Assembly (NCBI GenBank): GCA_041581405.1
Contig: JBFIDI010000079.1
Coordinates: 1-15,663 of the forward strand
Direction: 5' to 3'
DNA from: CAISIP01 sp041581405
Lineage (GTDB): Bacteria > Pseudomonadota > Gammaproteobacteria > Burkholderiales > Burkholderiaceae_C
Length of the DNA stretch: 15,663 bases
Shown here: piece after piece, positions 1-6,697 of the stretch
How the letters are laid out: every line of letters begins with the position of its first letter
Numbering within the stretch: the first letter of the stretch is position 1
Made by a program: the position numbers and the translations under genes
The notes under the pieces: model-generated
Seen by the model: only the letters and a program-made list of their open reading frames with translations
The model's database searches: none
Told to the model about the DNA's origin: nothing

Positions 1-588
1 CAGTGTCTTGAAGCGGATCAGGTATCCGCTTCCGGCCGGATCGGGAGCCAGCACGTGTTCCTGCCAGCCGACATGCGTATCGAGCTTGTTCAGACGATAC
101 GTCCAGGTCGTCAGGTTCGACCGCACCACGATCTGCTCCGGGTCCTGCTCGTCGCGCCAGACCTCCACGTTGGTGACCACGCGGCAGGTGCGCGATGGTG
201 GAGTCTGCGCATGCAGATGACCGGTCTTGGTCAACGCGATCCGGTCGCGCAGCCGGCGCCGATCGTCGAGGTGAATCGAGGTCGCGGTGCGCGGGTCCAC
301 CGGATCGGGCGATGCGGGAACCCAGTAGATGCAGTCACGGGTCAGCATGTTCAGCCAATCGTCGAAACGCCGCATGTCGAGCAGGCGCGCTTCCGCGTGG
401 ACCACGCTTTCGGCGATGCGTTGCAGGGCCGGGTCCTGCTCGGGGCGGCGGGTCCGTGCCCGGGCCGCAACCGCCCGATCCAGGATCTGGGTATACAAGG
501 TGTCAGTGACATGCAGGACGTCGTCGAGCTCGTCGTTCTCGGCCCGGACGACGGTGTCGAACGCCGGTGCTGTTTCAGGTGCGGACAT
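1..588 (-). CDS. Aromatic-ring-hydroxylating dioxygenase, beta subunit (3' end outside window)
   Basis: Small subunit of a two-component Rieske dioxygenase; in this family it has an NTF2/SnoaL-like fold and mainly stabilises the alpha hexamer. The frame is open for 196 codons to the left edge, so the C-terminus is missing. Family signs are the AEARLLDMRRFDDWL segment (about residues 65-79), YWVPA (about 89-93), the LDDRRRLRDRI block and HAQTPPSRTCR (about 130-140). Two in-frame ATGs lie at 603 and 600, directly after the alpha-subunit stop, but neither has a ribosome site. ATG 588 has GGGAG five bases upstream (598-594) and is my chosen start. The N-terminal stretch before the conserved part is about 55-60 residues, longer than in BenB- or HcaF-like proteins. 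It follows the alpha gene with a 15-base gap. The family is clear; the substrate is unknown. Confidence 0.88.
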   Translation of the reverse strand, partial: MSAPETAPAFDTVVRAENDELDDVLHVTDTLYTQILDRAVAARARTRRPEQDPALQRIAESVVHAEARLLDMRRFDDWLNMLTRDCIYWVPASPDPVDPRTATSIHLDDRRRLRDRIALTKTGHLHAQTPPSRTCRVVTNVEVWRDEQDPEQIVVRSNLTTWTYRLNKLDTHVGWQEHVLAPDPAGSGYLIRFKTL

Positions 589-603
589 GCGGGCTCCCAT
601 CAT

Positions 604-1950
604 TCAAAGTGCAACACAGGTGGTGACATCGCTGGACATGAGTTCCTTCCAGCGTTGGTAGGCGGCCCGGATGCCGGTCTCGTCGGAGATGTTGCCGCGC
701 GTGGAACCATCGCCCTGCTTCACCTCGCGGTCGGTCCCCATGCCCTTGCTGAAGTCGACCCATTCCATCTCGGGAATGTTGCTCAGCGAAACCTGCATGC
801 GCTCGAAAACCTCGTTGTCGTCGCGGTTGCCGGTGTAGACGAAATCCTCGGCGAAACGCAGGCGCAGCGTATTGACCTCCGGCGGCGCGTCGTCGAGGAT
901 CACCGTGTACAGGTGCACCATGGTCTTGTCGACCGCGATCGGCTCGTAGACATTGAACGACCCCCCGCCGGCCACGATGATGTTGGGATACAGCACCAGG
1001 TTGATGCCGGCGCGGCCGGTCATGTGCAGGTATTCGCGTGCCTTCTCCAGGCCCAGTTCGTCGATCAGTTTTTGCGAGTAGCTTTCGCGTCCGGGAATCG
1101 GAACCGCCTGGTCCCACGGCGTCTTGAGCGACGGGCGCTGGTCGATCAGCTTGTGGCCGTGGGTCAGGTCGCTGACGTACATCGGCGAATCATCGCTGCG
1201 GAAGTGGTCGAGCGACTTGCCGGAACCGTAACGCTCGCGCGCCATGGTCAGCACCGAGCGATGCGTGAACGGCACGTGATACATGTCGCCGTTGTTGTCG
1301 TTCTGCAGCTTCCAGTTGGCATGGAATACCGTGGAGGCAGAGCGCACGACACGCATGCCATGTTTCAGCGGAACGTCCATCGACCAGTCGAATACCTCGC
1401 GGCTGGGGCCGATCCAGTCGAGCAGCGGTTCGACGTCGGGGTTCAGCGAACCGAAGACGAAGCCGCGATACGACTCGACACGGGGAAAACGCCCCAGGTT
1501 GTGCGCCTTGTGATCGAAGGTATCAGCGTAACCTTCGCCATAGGTCACAGCCGAGAGTTCGCCGTTGTTCTTGAAGCTCCAGCCGTGGTAGGGGCATCGA
1601 AAGCGCTTGGTATTGCCATGGGTCTCGGCGCAGACCCGGGCGCCACGATGGCTGCAACGGTTCATCAACGCATGGATCTGGCCGTCGCCATCGCGCGTCA
1701 CGATCACCGGGCGCAGGCCGATGTTGACGGACTTGAAGTCGTCCGGGTTCGGGATTTCGGTCTCGTGCAGCAGGAAGACCCATGACGCGCCGAAGATCTT
1801 GCGCATCTCGAGCTTGAAGATCTCCGGATCCGTGAACAGCGTCCGGTGCACCATGCCGTCGTCGCGCACGAGATGATCGAAACGATCGTCGTGCGCAGAT
1901 GGTGTCCGTGGCACCTGGTGCAAGGGAATGGTCTTGTGTGCGGTTTGCAT
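604..1950 (-). CDS. Rieske aromatic-ring-hydroxylating dioxygenase, alpha subunit
   Basis: Catalytic subunit (448 aa, normal family length) that uses electrons from a partner reductase to dihydroxylate or hydroxylate an aromatic ring with O2. The Rieske domain (about 55-165) has C99-x-H101 and C119-x2-H122 binding the 2Fe-2S cluster. The catalytic domain carries NNGDMYHVPFTH, with bridging D222 and iron ligands H225 and H230; D377 or D378 near the C-terminus should be the third ligand. All key residues are present, so it should be active. The N-terminal half, with LFTDPEIFKLEM and HETEIPNPDDF, resembles the benzoate/toluate/anthranilate type (BenA, AntA). AAGGAG lies six bases before the ATG (1962-1957). 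It lies 62 bases behind an ABC permease and just before the beta gene. No ferredoxin or reductase is in view, so the electron donor is unknown. Confidence 0.93.
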   Translation of the reverse strand: MQTAHKTIPLHQVPRTPSAHDDRFDHLVRDDGMVHRTLFTDPEIFKLEMRKIFGASWVFLLHETEIPNPDDFKSVNIGLRPVIVTRDGDGQIHALMNRCSHRGARVCAETHGNTKRFRCPYHGWSFKNNGELSAVTYGEGYADTFDHKAHNLGRFPRVESYRGFVFGSLNPDVEPLLDWIGPSREVFDWSMDVPLKHGMRVVRSASTVFHANWKLQNDNNGDMYHVPFTHRSVLTMARERYGSGKSLDHFRSDDSPMYVSDLTHGHKLIDQRPSLKTPWDQAVPIPGRESYSQKLIDELGLEKAREYLHMTGRAGINLVLYPNIIVAGGGSFNVYEPIAVDKTMVHLYTVILDDAPPEVNTLRLRFAEDFVYTGNRDDNEVFERMQVSLSNIPEMEWVDFSKGMGTDREVKQGDGSTRGNISDETGIRAAYQRWKELMSSDVTTCVAL

Positions 1951-1956
1951 GTGGTA

Positions 1957-1962
1957 CTCCTT
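1957..1962 (-). promoter_or_regulatory. Ribosome binding site of the Rieske alpha subunit
   Basis: AAGGAG on the minus strand, six bases before ATG 1950. It is one of the strongest sites in the leftward operon and fixes this start. Confidence 0.7.
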
Positions 1963-1980
1963 GATGCAATGGCGGTGTGA

Positions 1981-2001
1981 CTGCCGACGCGGCGCCGGCA
2001 G
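1981..2001 (-). other. Intercistronic stem-loop between permease and dioxygenase genes
   Basis: CTGCCG and CGGCAG pair across a nine-base GC-rich loop in the 62-base gap between the second permease and the Rieske alpha gene. No T-run follows, so it is not a standard terminator. It could protect or process the mRNA and set different transporter and enzyme levels. Six-base stems are common in GC-rich DNA, so this is tentative. Confidence 0.35.
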
Positions 2002-2012
2002 GCGGCATGGCT

Positions 2013-2843
2013 TTATTTGCTGGAACGCAGCAGGGATCCCATCCCCATGAGCTTCTGGAACAGAAGCATGATGGCGAACGATCCGACGATGATCAGTGTG
2101 GATACCGCCAGCAGCGAAGGGTCGAAGTCGTAGTCCATCGACTGGAACAACACCACGGGGAAGGTCTTGACGTCTTCACTGGCCAGGAACAGCGAGATCG
2201 GAAGATCCGAGAACGACACCAGGAACGCATAGGTCGCGCCCGAGAAGATCCCCGGGGCCAGCACCGGCAGTGTCACGCGCCGGATCGTCGACCAGGGCGA
2301 TGCGCCCAGGATCAGCGCGGCCTCTTCGTACTGGTGGTTGAAACGCTGCAGTACCGCGGTCACCGAACTGACGACATACGGCGTGGTGACGAAGACGTGG
2401 GCGATCAGCATGCCGTACCAGGAGCCGACCAGATACATACCCGTGATGTCGCCGATGACGTAGTAGAACTGCAGGAACGCCACGCCGACGATGACCGCGG
2501 GAAGCTGCACCGGCGCGCGCAACACCGCGGCCACCACGTTCTTGCGCGCAATGCGGCTGCGGACCAGGCCCATGGCGGCCGGCACGCCGATCAGGATGGC
2601 CAGCACGACCGAGGCCAGGGCCAGCAGCAGGCTGGTTCCCACGGCCTTCACGTGCATGGGATCGATCGCAAGATACCACTTGAGCGTGAACTCGTCGGGC
2701 GGAAAGTCGATCATGCCCCGCTGCCCGTTCCCGAACGAGGCACCGACCACGACGACCAGCGGGCCGAGCAGGAACAGCATGAACAGCACCATCCACGCGA
2801 TGCCAATCACCCGCTCGAAGTTTTTTTCCGTCAGCCATTTCAT
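2013..2843 (-). CDS. ABC transporter permease, PotC-like (polyamine/opine-type family)
   Basis: Inner-membrane permease of 276 aa from the binding-protein-dependent family that includes PotC. About six membrane segments can be placed near residues 12-36, 68-95, 107-131, 140-163, 200-221 and 245-266. The cytoplasmic EAA loop that docks to the ATPase is at about 173-192 (EEAALILGASPWSTIRRV), with the usual glycine at 180. An open frame continues upstream in this register, but it is a shadow of the preceding permease. The true start is ATG 2843, which overlaps the stop of permease 1 as ATGA and has a GGGGGA site seven bases upstream. It forms a heterodimer with permease 1. No ATPase or binding protein is visible. 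Substrate is not readable; PotB/PotC relatives carry polyamines, opines and many other organic solutes. Confidence 0.9.
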   Translation of the reverse strand: MKWLTEKNFERVIGIAWMVLFMLFLLGPLVVVVGASFGNGQRGMIDFPPDEFTLKWYLAIDPMHVKAVGTSLLLALASVVLAILIGVPAAMGLVRSRIARKNVVAAVLRAPVQLPAVIVGVAFLQFYYVIGDITGMYLVGSWYGMLIAHVFVTTPYVVSSVTAVLQRFNHQYEEAALILGASPWSTIRRVTLPVLAPGIFSGATYAFLVSFSDLPISLFLASEDVKTFPVVLFQSMDYDFDPSLLAVSTLIIVGSFAIMLLFQKLMGMGSLLRSSK

Positions 2844-3709
2844 GCCGTCATCCCCCGTGAAGCCTTGAGCCGCGTGACCGCGTACATCGAAACCAGATTG
2901 ATCAACAGGCCCGCCACCAGCAACACGACCGACAACGCGCCCCCCATCCCGTATTTGGTGTCCAGCAGCACGGTGCGCTGGATCAGCACCGGCAAGGTCA
3001 ATACCTTGCCCGCGCCGATCAGGGCGGCCGACGTGAATGCTCCGAGACACAGGTTGAAGACGATCAATGAACTGCCGACCAGGCCGGGCAACGCCAGCGG
3101 CACGACCACGCGCCAGTAGGTGCGCAGGCGACTGGCGCCCAGGATCTGCGAGGCTTCTTCCAGCGAGCGCGGAATGCTCAGCACCACGCCGTACAGCAGG
3201 ATCACGAAGAAGGCCAGCGTGAAATACATCAGGCCGATCGTGACGCCTTCGATCTTGCCCAGGATGACGATGGGTTCGGAGACCAGCCCGATGGCCATCA
3301 ACAACGTGTTCAACTGGCTGTTGGAGCTCAGGATGATGTTCAGGCCCAGCAGCTTGATCACGATGGTCACGAACGACGCGGCCGTGATCGTGGCCATCAG
3401 ATACATGCTGGCCTTCGAACGCATGCGCGCCAGCATGTAGGCCACCGGGAAGCCGATGATCAGCGTCGTGGCGGTGGTGATCGCCGAGAGCTTGACCGTC
3501 AGCCACAGGCTGGAGAGGTAGAAGCTGTCCGAGAAGATGCGCTGGTAGTTGCGCAAGGTGAAGTCCTCGCCCAGCCGCCCTATACCCAGATCGGCGAAAA
3601 AGCCGCCGCGCAGGAACACGAACTGCGACGCCACCAGCAAGCCGAACGACAACAGCAGGGGCGGGAACAGCACCCACTCCCAACGGATACGCATGCCGCC
3701 GTTGTCCAT
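2840..3709 (-). CDS. ABC transporter permease, PotB-like (first gene of the leftward operon)
   Basis: Inner-membrane permease of 289 aa and partner of the next gene. It begins with a short cytoplasmic tail and a membrane segment at about 11-33, followed by a periplasmic stretch and further segments near 68-95, 103-125, 155-178, 208-232 and 257-278. The EAA loop is at about 183-203 (LEEASQILGASRLRTYWRVV). Possible starts are GTG 3712, ATG 3709 and ATG 3694. GGGAGG (3720-3715) stands five bases before ATG 3709 and only two before the GTG, so I chose 3709. The stop overlaps the next start by four bases, which implies coupled translation. Expression probably comes from the AT-rich region near 3830-3870 through a structured leader of about 120 bases. 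The imported compound is unknown. Confidence 0.9.
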   Translation of the reverse strand: MDNGGMRIRWEWVLFPPLLLSFGLLVASQFVFLRGGFFADLGIGRLGEDFTLRNYQRIFSDSFYLSSLWLTVKLSAITTATTLIIGFPVAYMLARMRSKASMYLMATITAASFVTIVIKLLGLNIILSSNSQLNTLLMAIGLVSEPIVILGKIEGVTIGLMYFTLAFFVILLYGVVLSIPRSLEEASQILGASRLRTYWRVVVPLALPGLVGSSLIVFNLCLGAFTSAALIGAGKVLTLPVLIQRTVLLDTKYGMGGALSVVLLVAGLLINLVSMYAVTRLKASRGMTA

Positions 3710-3831
3710 CACGGCCTCCCGGGCTTGGATGCAGCCATGGGACGCCGCGGTGGAGCGGCGCGCCGACGCGCAGTCGTGACGGCCATGGGCGAAGCGGCGG
3801 CGTCCATGTTCAGCAATGTTTTGTGCAGCAT
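3709..3831 (-). CDS. Possible 40-codon upstream reading frame in the permease leader
   Basis: A small frame starts at ATG 3831 (protein begins MLHKTLLNMDAAA) and its TGA shares its last base with the permease ATG, as TGATG. Its start nearly coincides with the transcription start predicted from the -10 box at 3844-3839, so it would be almost leaderless. Translation could couple to the permease or affect the leader stem. The sequence is Ala/Arg/Pro-rich like random GC-rich frames, and I recognise no family. Chance is quite possible. Confidence 0.15.
   Translation of the reverse strand: MLHKTLLNMDAAASPMAVTTARRRAAPPRRPMAASKPGRP
3736..3808 (-). other. Long imperfect inverted repeat in the 5' leader of the permease-dioxygenase operon
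   Basis: CATGGGACGCCGC (3736-3748) and GCGGCGTCCATG (3797-3808) pair over 12 bases with one bulged base. They enclose a 48-base loop that holds a further perfect 10-base palindrome, CGGCGCGCCG. The lower arm ends about 16 bases before the ribosome site of the first permease, so the stem could influence initiation or mRNA stability. No T-run follows it. Confidence 0.45.
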
Positions 3832-3838
3832 GGGCGCA

Positions 3839-3867
3839 ATTATGCGGAAAGATTTAATACAATGCAA
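3839..3867 (-). promoter_or_regulatory. Predicted sigma-70-type promoter for the permease-dioxygenase operon
   Basis: On the minus strand TTGCAT (3867-3862) and CATAAT (3844-3839) are separated by 17 bases. The -10 box matches the consensus at five of six positions and the -35 box at three of six. It lies in the most AT-rich stretch of the window, between divergent genes. On the opposite strand TACAAT (3858-3863) could be the -10 of the amidase promoter, but I see no good -35 for it. The two promoters would overlap, which suits shared control by one regulator. Confidence 0.45.
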
Positions 3868-3893
3868 CAAAATTTCCCAACAGGAACTTTTGA

Positions 3894-4136
3894 ATGCATG
3901 AAGAACACGGATCCGGCGAACAGGGCGGGTGCACCCATGTCCGTTCCGGATGCGCGGCAACCGCAACTGCACCGCGATGGTTCGTCCGCGACCCGTTATC
4001 GCCCTCCGCCGGCACGCGTACAGCCTGGACGAAGCAAGGTCCGTACCCGTGGCGGCGCAAGCGGCCGCACCTCGGATGCATGGCGGCCGCGCAGACCGCC
4101 GCCCGCAACCCGCACCACCACAAGGACACACGATGA
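3894..4136 (+). CDS. Possible 80-codon upstream reading frame ending on the amidase start
   Basis: ATG 3894 has AGGA eight bases upstream (3882-3885), in the AT-rich region. The frame runs for 80 codons and its TGA overlaps the amidase ATG as ATGA, the arrangement typical of coupled genes. The product is rich in His, Arg, Thr and Ala and matches no family I know. In GC-rich DNA such a frame can stay open by chance. It may be a translated leader or simply untranslated 5' sequence. Confidence 0.18.
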   Translation: MHEEHGSGEQGGCTHVRSGCAATATAPRWFVRDPLSPSAGTRTAWTKQGPYPWRRKRPHLGCMAAAQTAARNPHHHKDTR

Positions 4137-5440
4137 ACGTCAACGAAATGGGCCTGTACGCGATGGCCGACGCAGTGCAACAGGGTCGTCTGCGCTCCAT
4201 CGACCTGGTCGATGCCTGCCTGCAACGCATTGCCGAACGCGAACCGCAGGTACACGCGTGGGCCTGGCTCGATCCCGCCAAGGCGCGCGCCGCCGCGGCG
4301 GCGCTGGACCGGCAGGCGCCGACCGGTCCCCTGCACGGCGTTCCCCTTGCGGTCAAGGACATCATGGACACGCGGGACATGCCCACGCAATGCGGATCGC
4401 CGATCTACCAGGGACGGCAGCCGGCCTGGGATGCGTCGTGCGTGGCACTGGCGCGCAGGAGCGGCGCCCTCGTGCTCGGCAAGACCGTCACCACCGAGTT
4501 CGCGTATTTCGCGCCGGGAGCCACGGCGAACCCGCGCAATCCGCAACACACGCCGGGGGGTTCGTCCAGCGGCTCGGCGGCGGCCGTGGCCGACGGCATG
4601 GTTCCGGCCGGATTCGGCACCCAGACCGCGGCATCGGTCACGCGTCCCGCGTCCTATTGCGGCGTGGTGGGCTACAAGGCGAGTTACGCGGACTTCAGTC
4701 TCGCGGGCATCAAGGCATTCGCCGCGTCGTTCGATTCGCTCGGAACGCTGTCACGCGACGTGGCCGACGCCCAGTGGCTGCGCTGGGCGCTGATGGGAGA
4801 AACCCATGCGCTGGACGACATGCAGTGGCGCGGGCCCTTGCGCGTCGGCCTGTGCCGCACACCCTGGTGGGACCAGGCCGACCCGGATTGCCAGCGCGTG
4901 ATCGAAGCCACGGCGCAGCAGCTGGCTGCCGCGGGCATGGCGGTATCCGAGGCCGCGTCGCCACCGCAGTTCGACCCGCTGGCCGAACTGCACAAGACCA
5001 TCATGGCCTGGGAGGCGGCGCGCAGCCTCGCGCATGAATACGACTGCCACAAGGACCTGCTCAGTCCGCAGATGCGCCAGCTGCTGGAACACGGCATGGC
5101 GATGGATCGCGGCACCTATGTGCAAGCCGTTCAGGCTGCGGCGAACGCCCGCCGCGTGTTCGAGGACTGGATGCAACCCTGGGACGTTCTGCTCGCTCCC
5201 AGCGCCATGGGCCCGGCGCCGCGGGGCCTGGAGGCCACGGGCGACCCGCTGTTCAGCCGGATGTGGACGCTGCTGGGTGTGCCGACCGTCTCGCTGCCCG
5301 GCGGCACCGCCGCCAACGGACTGCCGGTCGGCGTGCAACTGATCGGCCGGTTGCGGCAGGACGACCAACTGCTGGCCATGGCGCGCCGGGCCGAGCAGGT
5401 GCTCGGATCCGGCGCCCTGCACGCCACGCAGCACGCATGA
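4133..5440 (+). CDS. Amidase-signature family hydrolase
   Basis: Hydrolase of 435 aa, typical for the family, cleaving a carboxamide or related C-N bond in the cytoplasm. The Ser-cisSer-Lys triad is visible as K75 (in VPLAVKDIMDT), S144 (in GGSSSGSAAAVADG) and S168, spaced 24 residues from S144 as in FAAH. The nucleophile loop reads GTQTAASVTRPA rather than the commoner GTDTGGS. The same loop with Q is seen in a branch of metabolic amidases and argues against a GatA tRNA amidotransferase, as does the absence of gatB and gatC. ATG 4133 was chosen for AAGGA six bases upstream (4122-4126). It is co-directional with the aminotransferase, with a seven-base gap, and divergent from the transporter and dioxygenase genes. 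It may release an acid or amine from the imported compound. Substrate unknown. Confidence 0.9.
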   Translation: MNVNEMGLYAMADAVQQGRLRSIDLVDACLQRIAEREPQVHAWAWLDPAKARAAAAALDRQAPTGPLHGVPLAVKDIMDTRDMPTQCGSPIYQGRQPAWDASCVALARRSGALVLGKTVTTEFAYFAPGATANPRNPQHTPGGSSSGSAAAVADGMVPAGFGTQTAASVTRPASYCGVVGYKASYADFSLAGIKAFAASFDSLGTLSRDVADAQWLRWALMGETHALDDMQWRGPLRVGLCRTPWWDQADPDCQRVIEATAQQLAAAGMAVSEAASPPQFDPLAELHKTIMAWEAARSLAHEYDCHKDLLSPQMRQLLEHGMAMDRGTYVQAVQAAANARRVFEDWMQPWDVLLAPSAMGPAPRGLEATGDPLFSRMWTLLGVPTVSLPGGTAANGLPVGVQLIGRLRQDDQLLAMARRAEQVLGSGALHATQHA

Positions 5441-5450
5441 AGGAATCATG

Positions 5451-6542
5451 ATGTCGCAGACCGTCACCCCGCGCGCGGGCATTCTTCGCATCCAGTCGCA
5501 CATGGTGGCCGCGCGCACCGGCCCGCCGGGCGCGCCCGTGATCGACCTCTCGAGCAACGAAAGCGCGCTGGGTGCGAGCCCGCAGGCACTGGCGGCCGCG
5601 CGCGATGCCGTGCATCGCATCGAGCGCTACCCCGAAGACGGGCCCGCGCAACTGGCACACGCGATCGCGGAGGCCTTCGGCCTGGACCCGATGCGCATCG
5701 TGTGCGGACACGGATCCGACGAACTGCTGCAACGCATCACGCGCGGCTACCTGCAGCCCGGCGACGAAGTCATTCACAGCGTGCACGGCTATCCCAAGTT
5801 CCCGAACTACGCGTTCGCGGTGGACGCCACGCCCGTCCCGGCGCCGGACCAGGACTTCAAGGCCTCGGTCGACGGCATCCTGTCCTGCGTCACGCCGCGC
5901 ACACGCATGGTGCTGCTCGCCAACCCGGACAACCCGACCGGCATCCACCTGGGAGAGACGGACATCCGGCGTCTGCATGCCGGCCTGCCCGGTCATGTGT
6001 TGCTGGTGCTCGACTCGGCCTACGCCGAATACGTCAGTGCGTCGGACTACGCCCTTCCCACGGACCTCGTGAACCACGCGGACAACGTGGTCATGACCCG
6101 CACCTTCTCCAAGGTCTTCGGCCTTGCCGGCATGCGCCTGGGCTGGCTGTACGGGCCGCCGGCCGTGGTCGATATCCTGCACCGGCTGGGCCTGACGTTT
6201 CCGCTGAGTCGGCCCGCCATCGCGGCCGGCATCGCGGCGGTGCGCGACGACGAACACATGCGCAGGGTCCTGGCACACAACCACGAACAACGCTCCAGGT
6301 TCAGCGCCGACATGGCCGACCTGGGCCTGCGCGTGTTCCCCAGCGAAACCAACTTCGTGATGCTCGACTTCGACGGCCGGCACATCACGGCCGCCGCGGC
6401 CTGTGACTTCCTGGCCGAGCGCGGCATCGCCGGGCGCTTGTTCGCGCAGCCCGACTACCGGAACATGCTGCGGATCACCATCGGCCTGGATGCGGAGATG
6501 CGGCAGGCCACCGCCGCCCTGCGCGATTGCCTGCGCGCCTGA
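5451..6542 (+). CDS. HisC-like PLP-dependent aminotransferase (class I/II)
   Basis: Fold-type I aminotransferase of 363 aa. Visible features are the N-terminal SSNESALGASP (about 34-44, in place of the NENP of classical HisC), RYPEDGP (59-65), the phosphate-cup turn GHGSDELL (86-93), NPDNPTG (158-164), D188 followed by AYAEY, the PLP-binding lysine K221 in TFSKVFGLAGMRLGW, and R341 (LRITIG) for the substrate carboxylate or phosphate. It most resembles histidinol-phosphate aminotransferases, but no other his gene is present and it lies in a catabolic-looking unit with an amidase, so the real amino donor may differ. Adjacent ATGs lie at 5448 and 5451; AAGGA (5440-5444) is three and six bases away, so 5451 is preferred. 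I am sure of the family and not of the substrate. Confidence 0.9.
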   Translation: MSQTVTPRAGILRIQSHMVAARTGPPGAPVIDLSSNESALGASPQALAAARDAVHRIERYPEDGPAQLAHAIAEAFGLDPMRIVCGHGSDELLQRITRGYLQPGDEVIHSVHGYPKFPNYAFAVDATPVPAPDQDFKASVDGILSCVTPRTRMVLLANPDNPTGIHLGETDIRRLHAGLPGHVLLVLDSAYAEYVSASDYALPTDLVNHADNVVMTRTFSKVFGLAGMRLGWLYGPPAVVDILHRLGLTFPLSRPAIAAGIAAVRDDEHMRRVLAHNHEQRSRFSADMADLGLRVFPSETNFVMLDFDGRHITAAAACDFLAERGIAGRLFAQPDYRNMLRITIGLDAEMRQATAALRDCLRA

Positions 6543-6609
6543 CGCGCCTGCGCGTGGTCGCTGGCGCGTGAACCGCGTGGCACACGCCCCGGTTTCACCC
6601 CAGGAAACG

Positions 6610-6645
6610 TCGGCCGGGAGCGCAGCGTCGCCAGCACCCGGCCGA
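6610..6645. other. Nine-base inverted repeat downstream of the aminotransferase gene
   Basis: TCGGCCGGG (6610-6618) and CCCGGCCGA (6637-6645) are perfect inverted copies around an 18-base spacer, in the 155-base gap between the aminotransferase and the FMN protein. Without a T-run it is not a clear terminator. It could be a 3' end stabiliser, a factor-dependent stop or a leader structure of the next gene. Confidence 0.4.
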
Positions 6646-6697
6646 TCGCGGTATCGTGTGGACCATTCCCCCCACCACCCGCTGCAGCGCACCCGCC

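Larger units (their letters stand above)
3713..4132. promoter_or_regulatory. Divergent control region between the permease and amidase genes
   Basis: These 420 bases separate the two arms of the metabolic locus. From left to right they hold the permease leader with its stem (3736-3808), a heptamer-like direct repeat with CAGCA at 3811-3815 and 3826-3830, the AT-rich core with the predicted leftward promoter and a possible rightward -10 box (about 3830-3895), and a GC-rich stretch to the amidase. I see no convincing conserved gene. Weak in-frame starts upstream of the amidase (such as ATG 3929) add a His/Arg/Pro-rich extension unlike the family. Confidence 0.5.

Noticed and set aside
55..1785. 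576-codon open frame on the plus strand opposite the dioxygenase genes
   Set aside because: A shadow of the alpha and beta genes, whose Rieske and iron ligands are conserved on the other strand.
3929..4132. 68-residue in-frame N-terminal extension of the amidase
   Set aside because: The extension has no family character, and ATG 4133 has its own AAGGA site at good spacing and matches the normal family start.
4133..5440. Amidase read as GatA of the tRNA amidotransferase
   Set aside because: No gatB or gatC is adjacent, the nucleophile loop differs, and the gene sits in a metabolic cluster.
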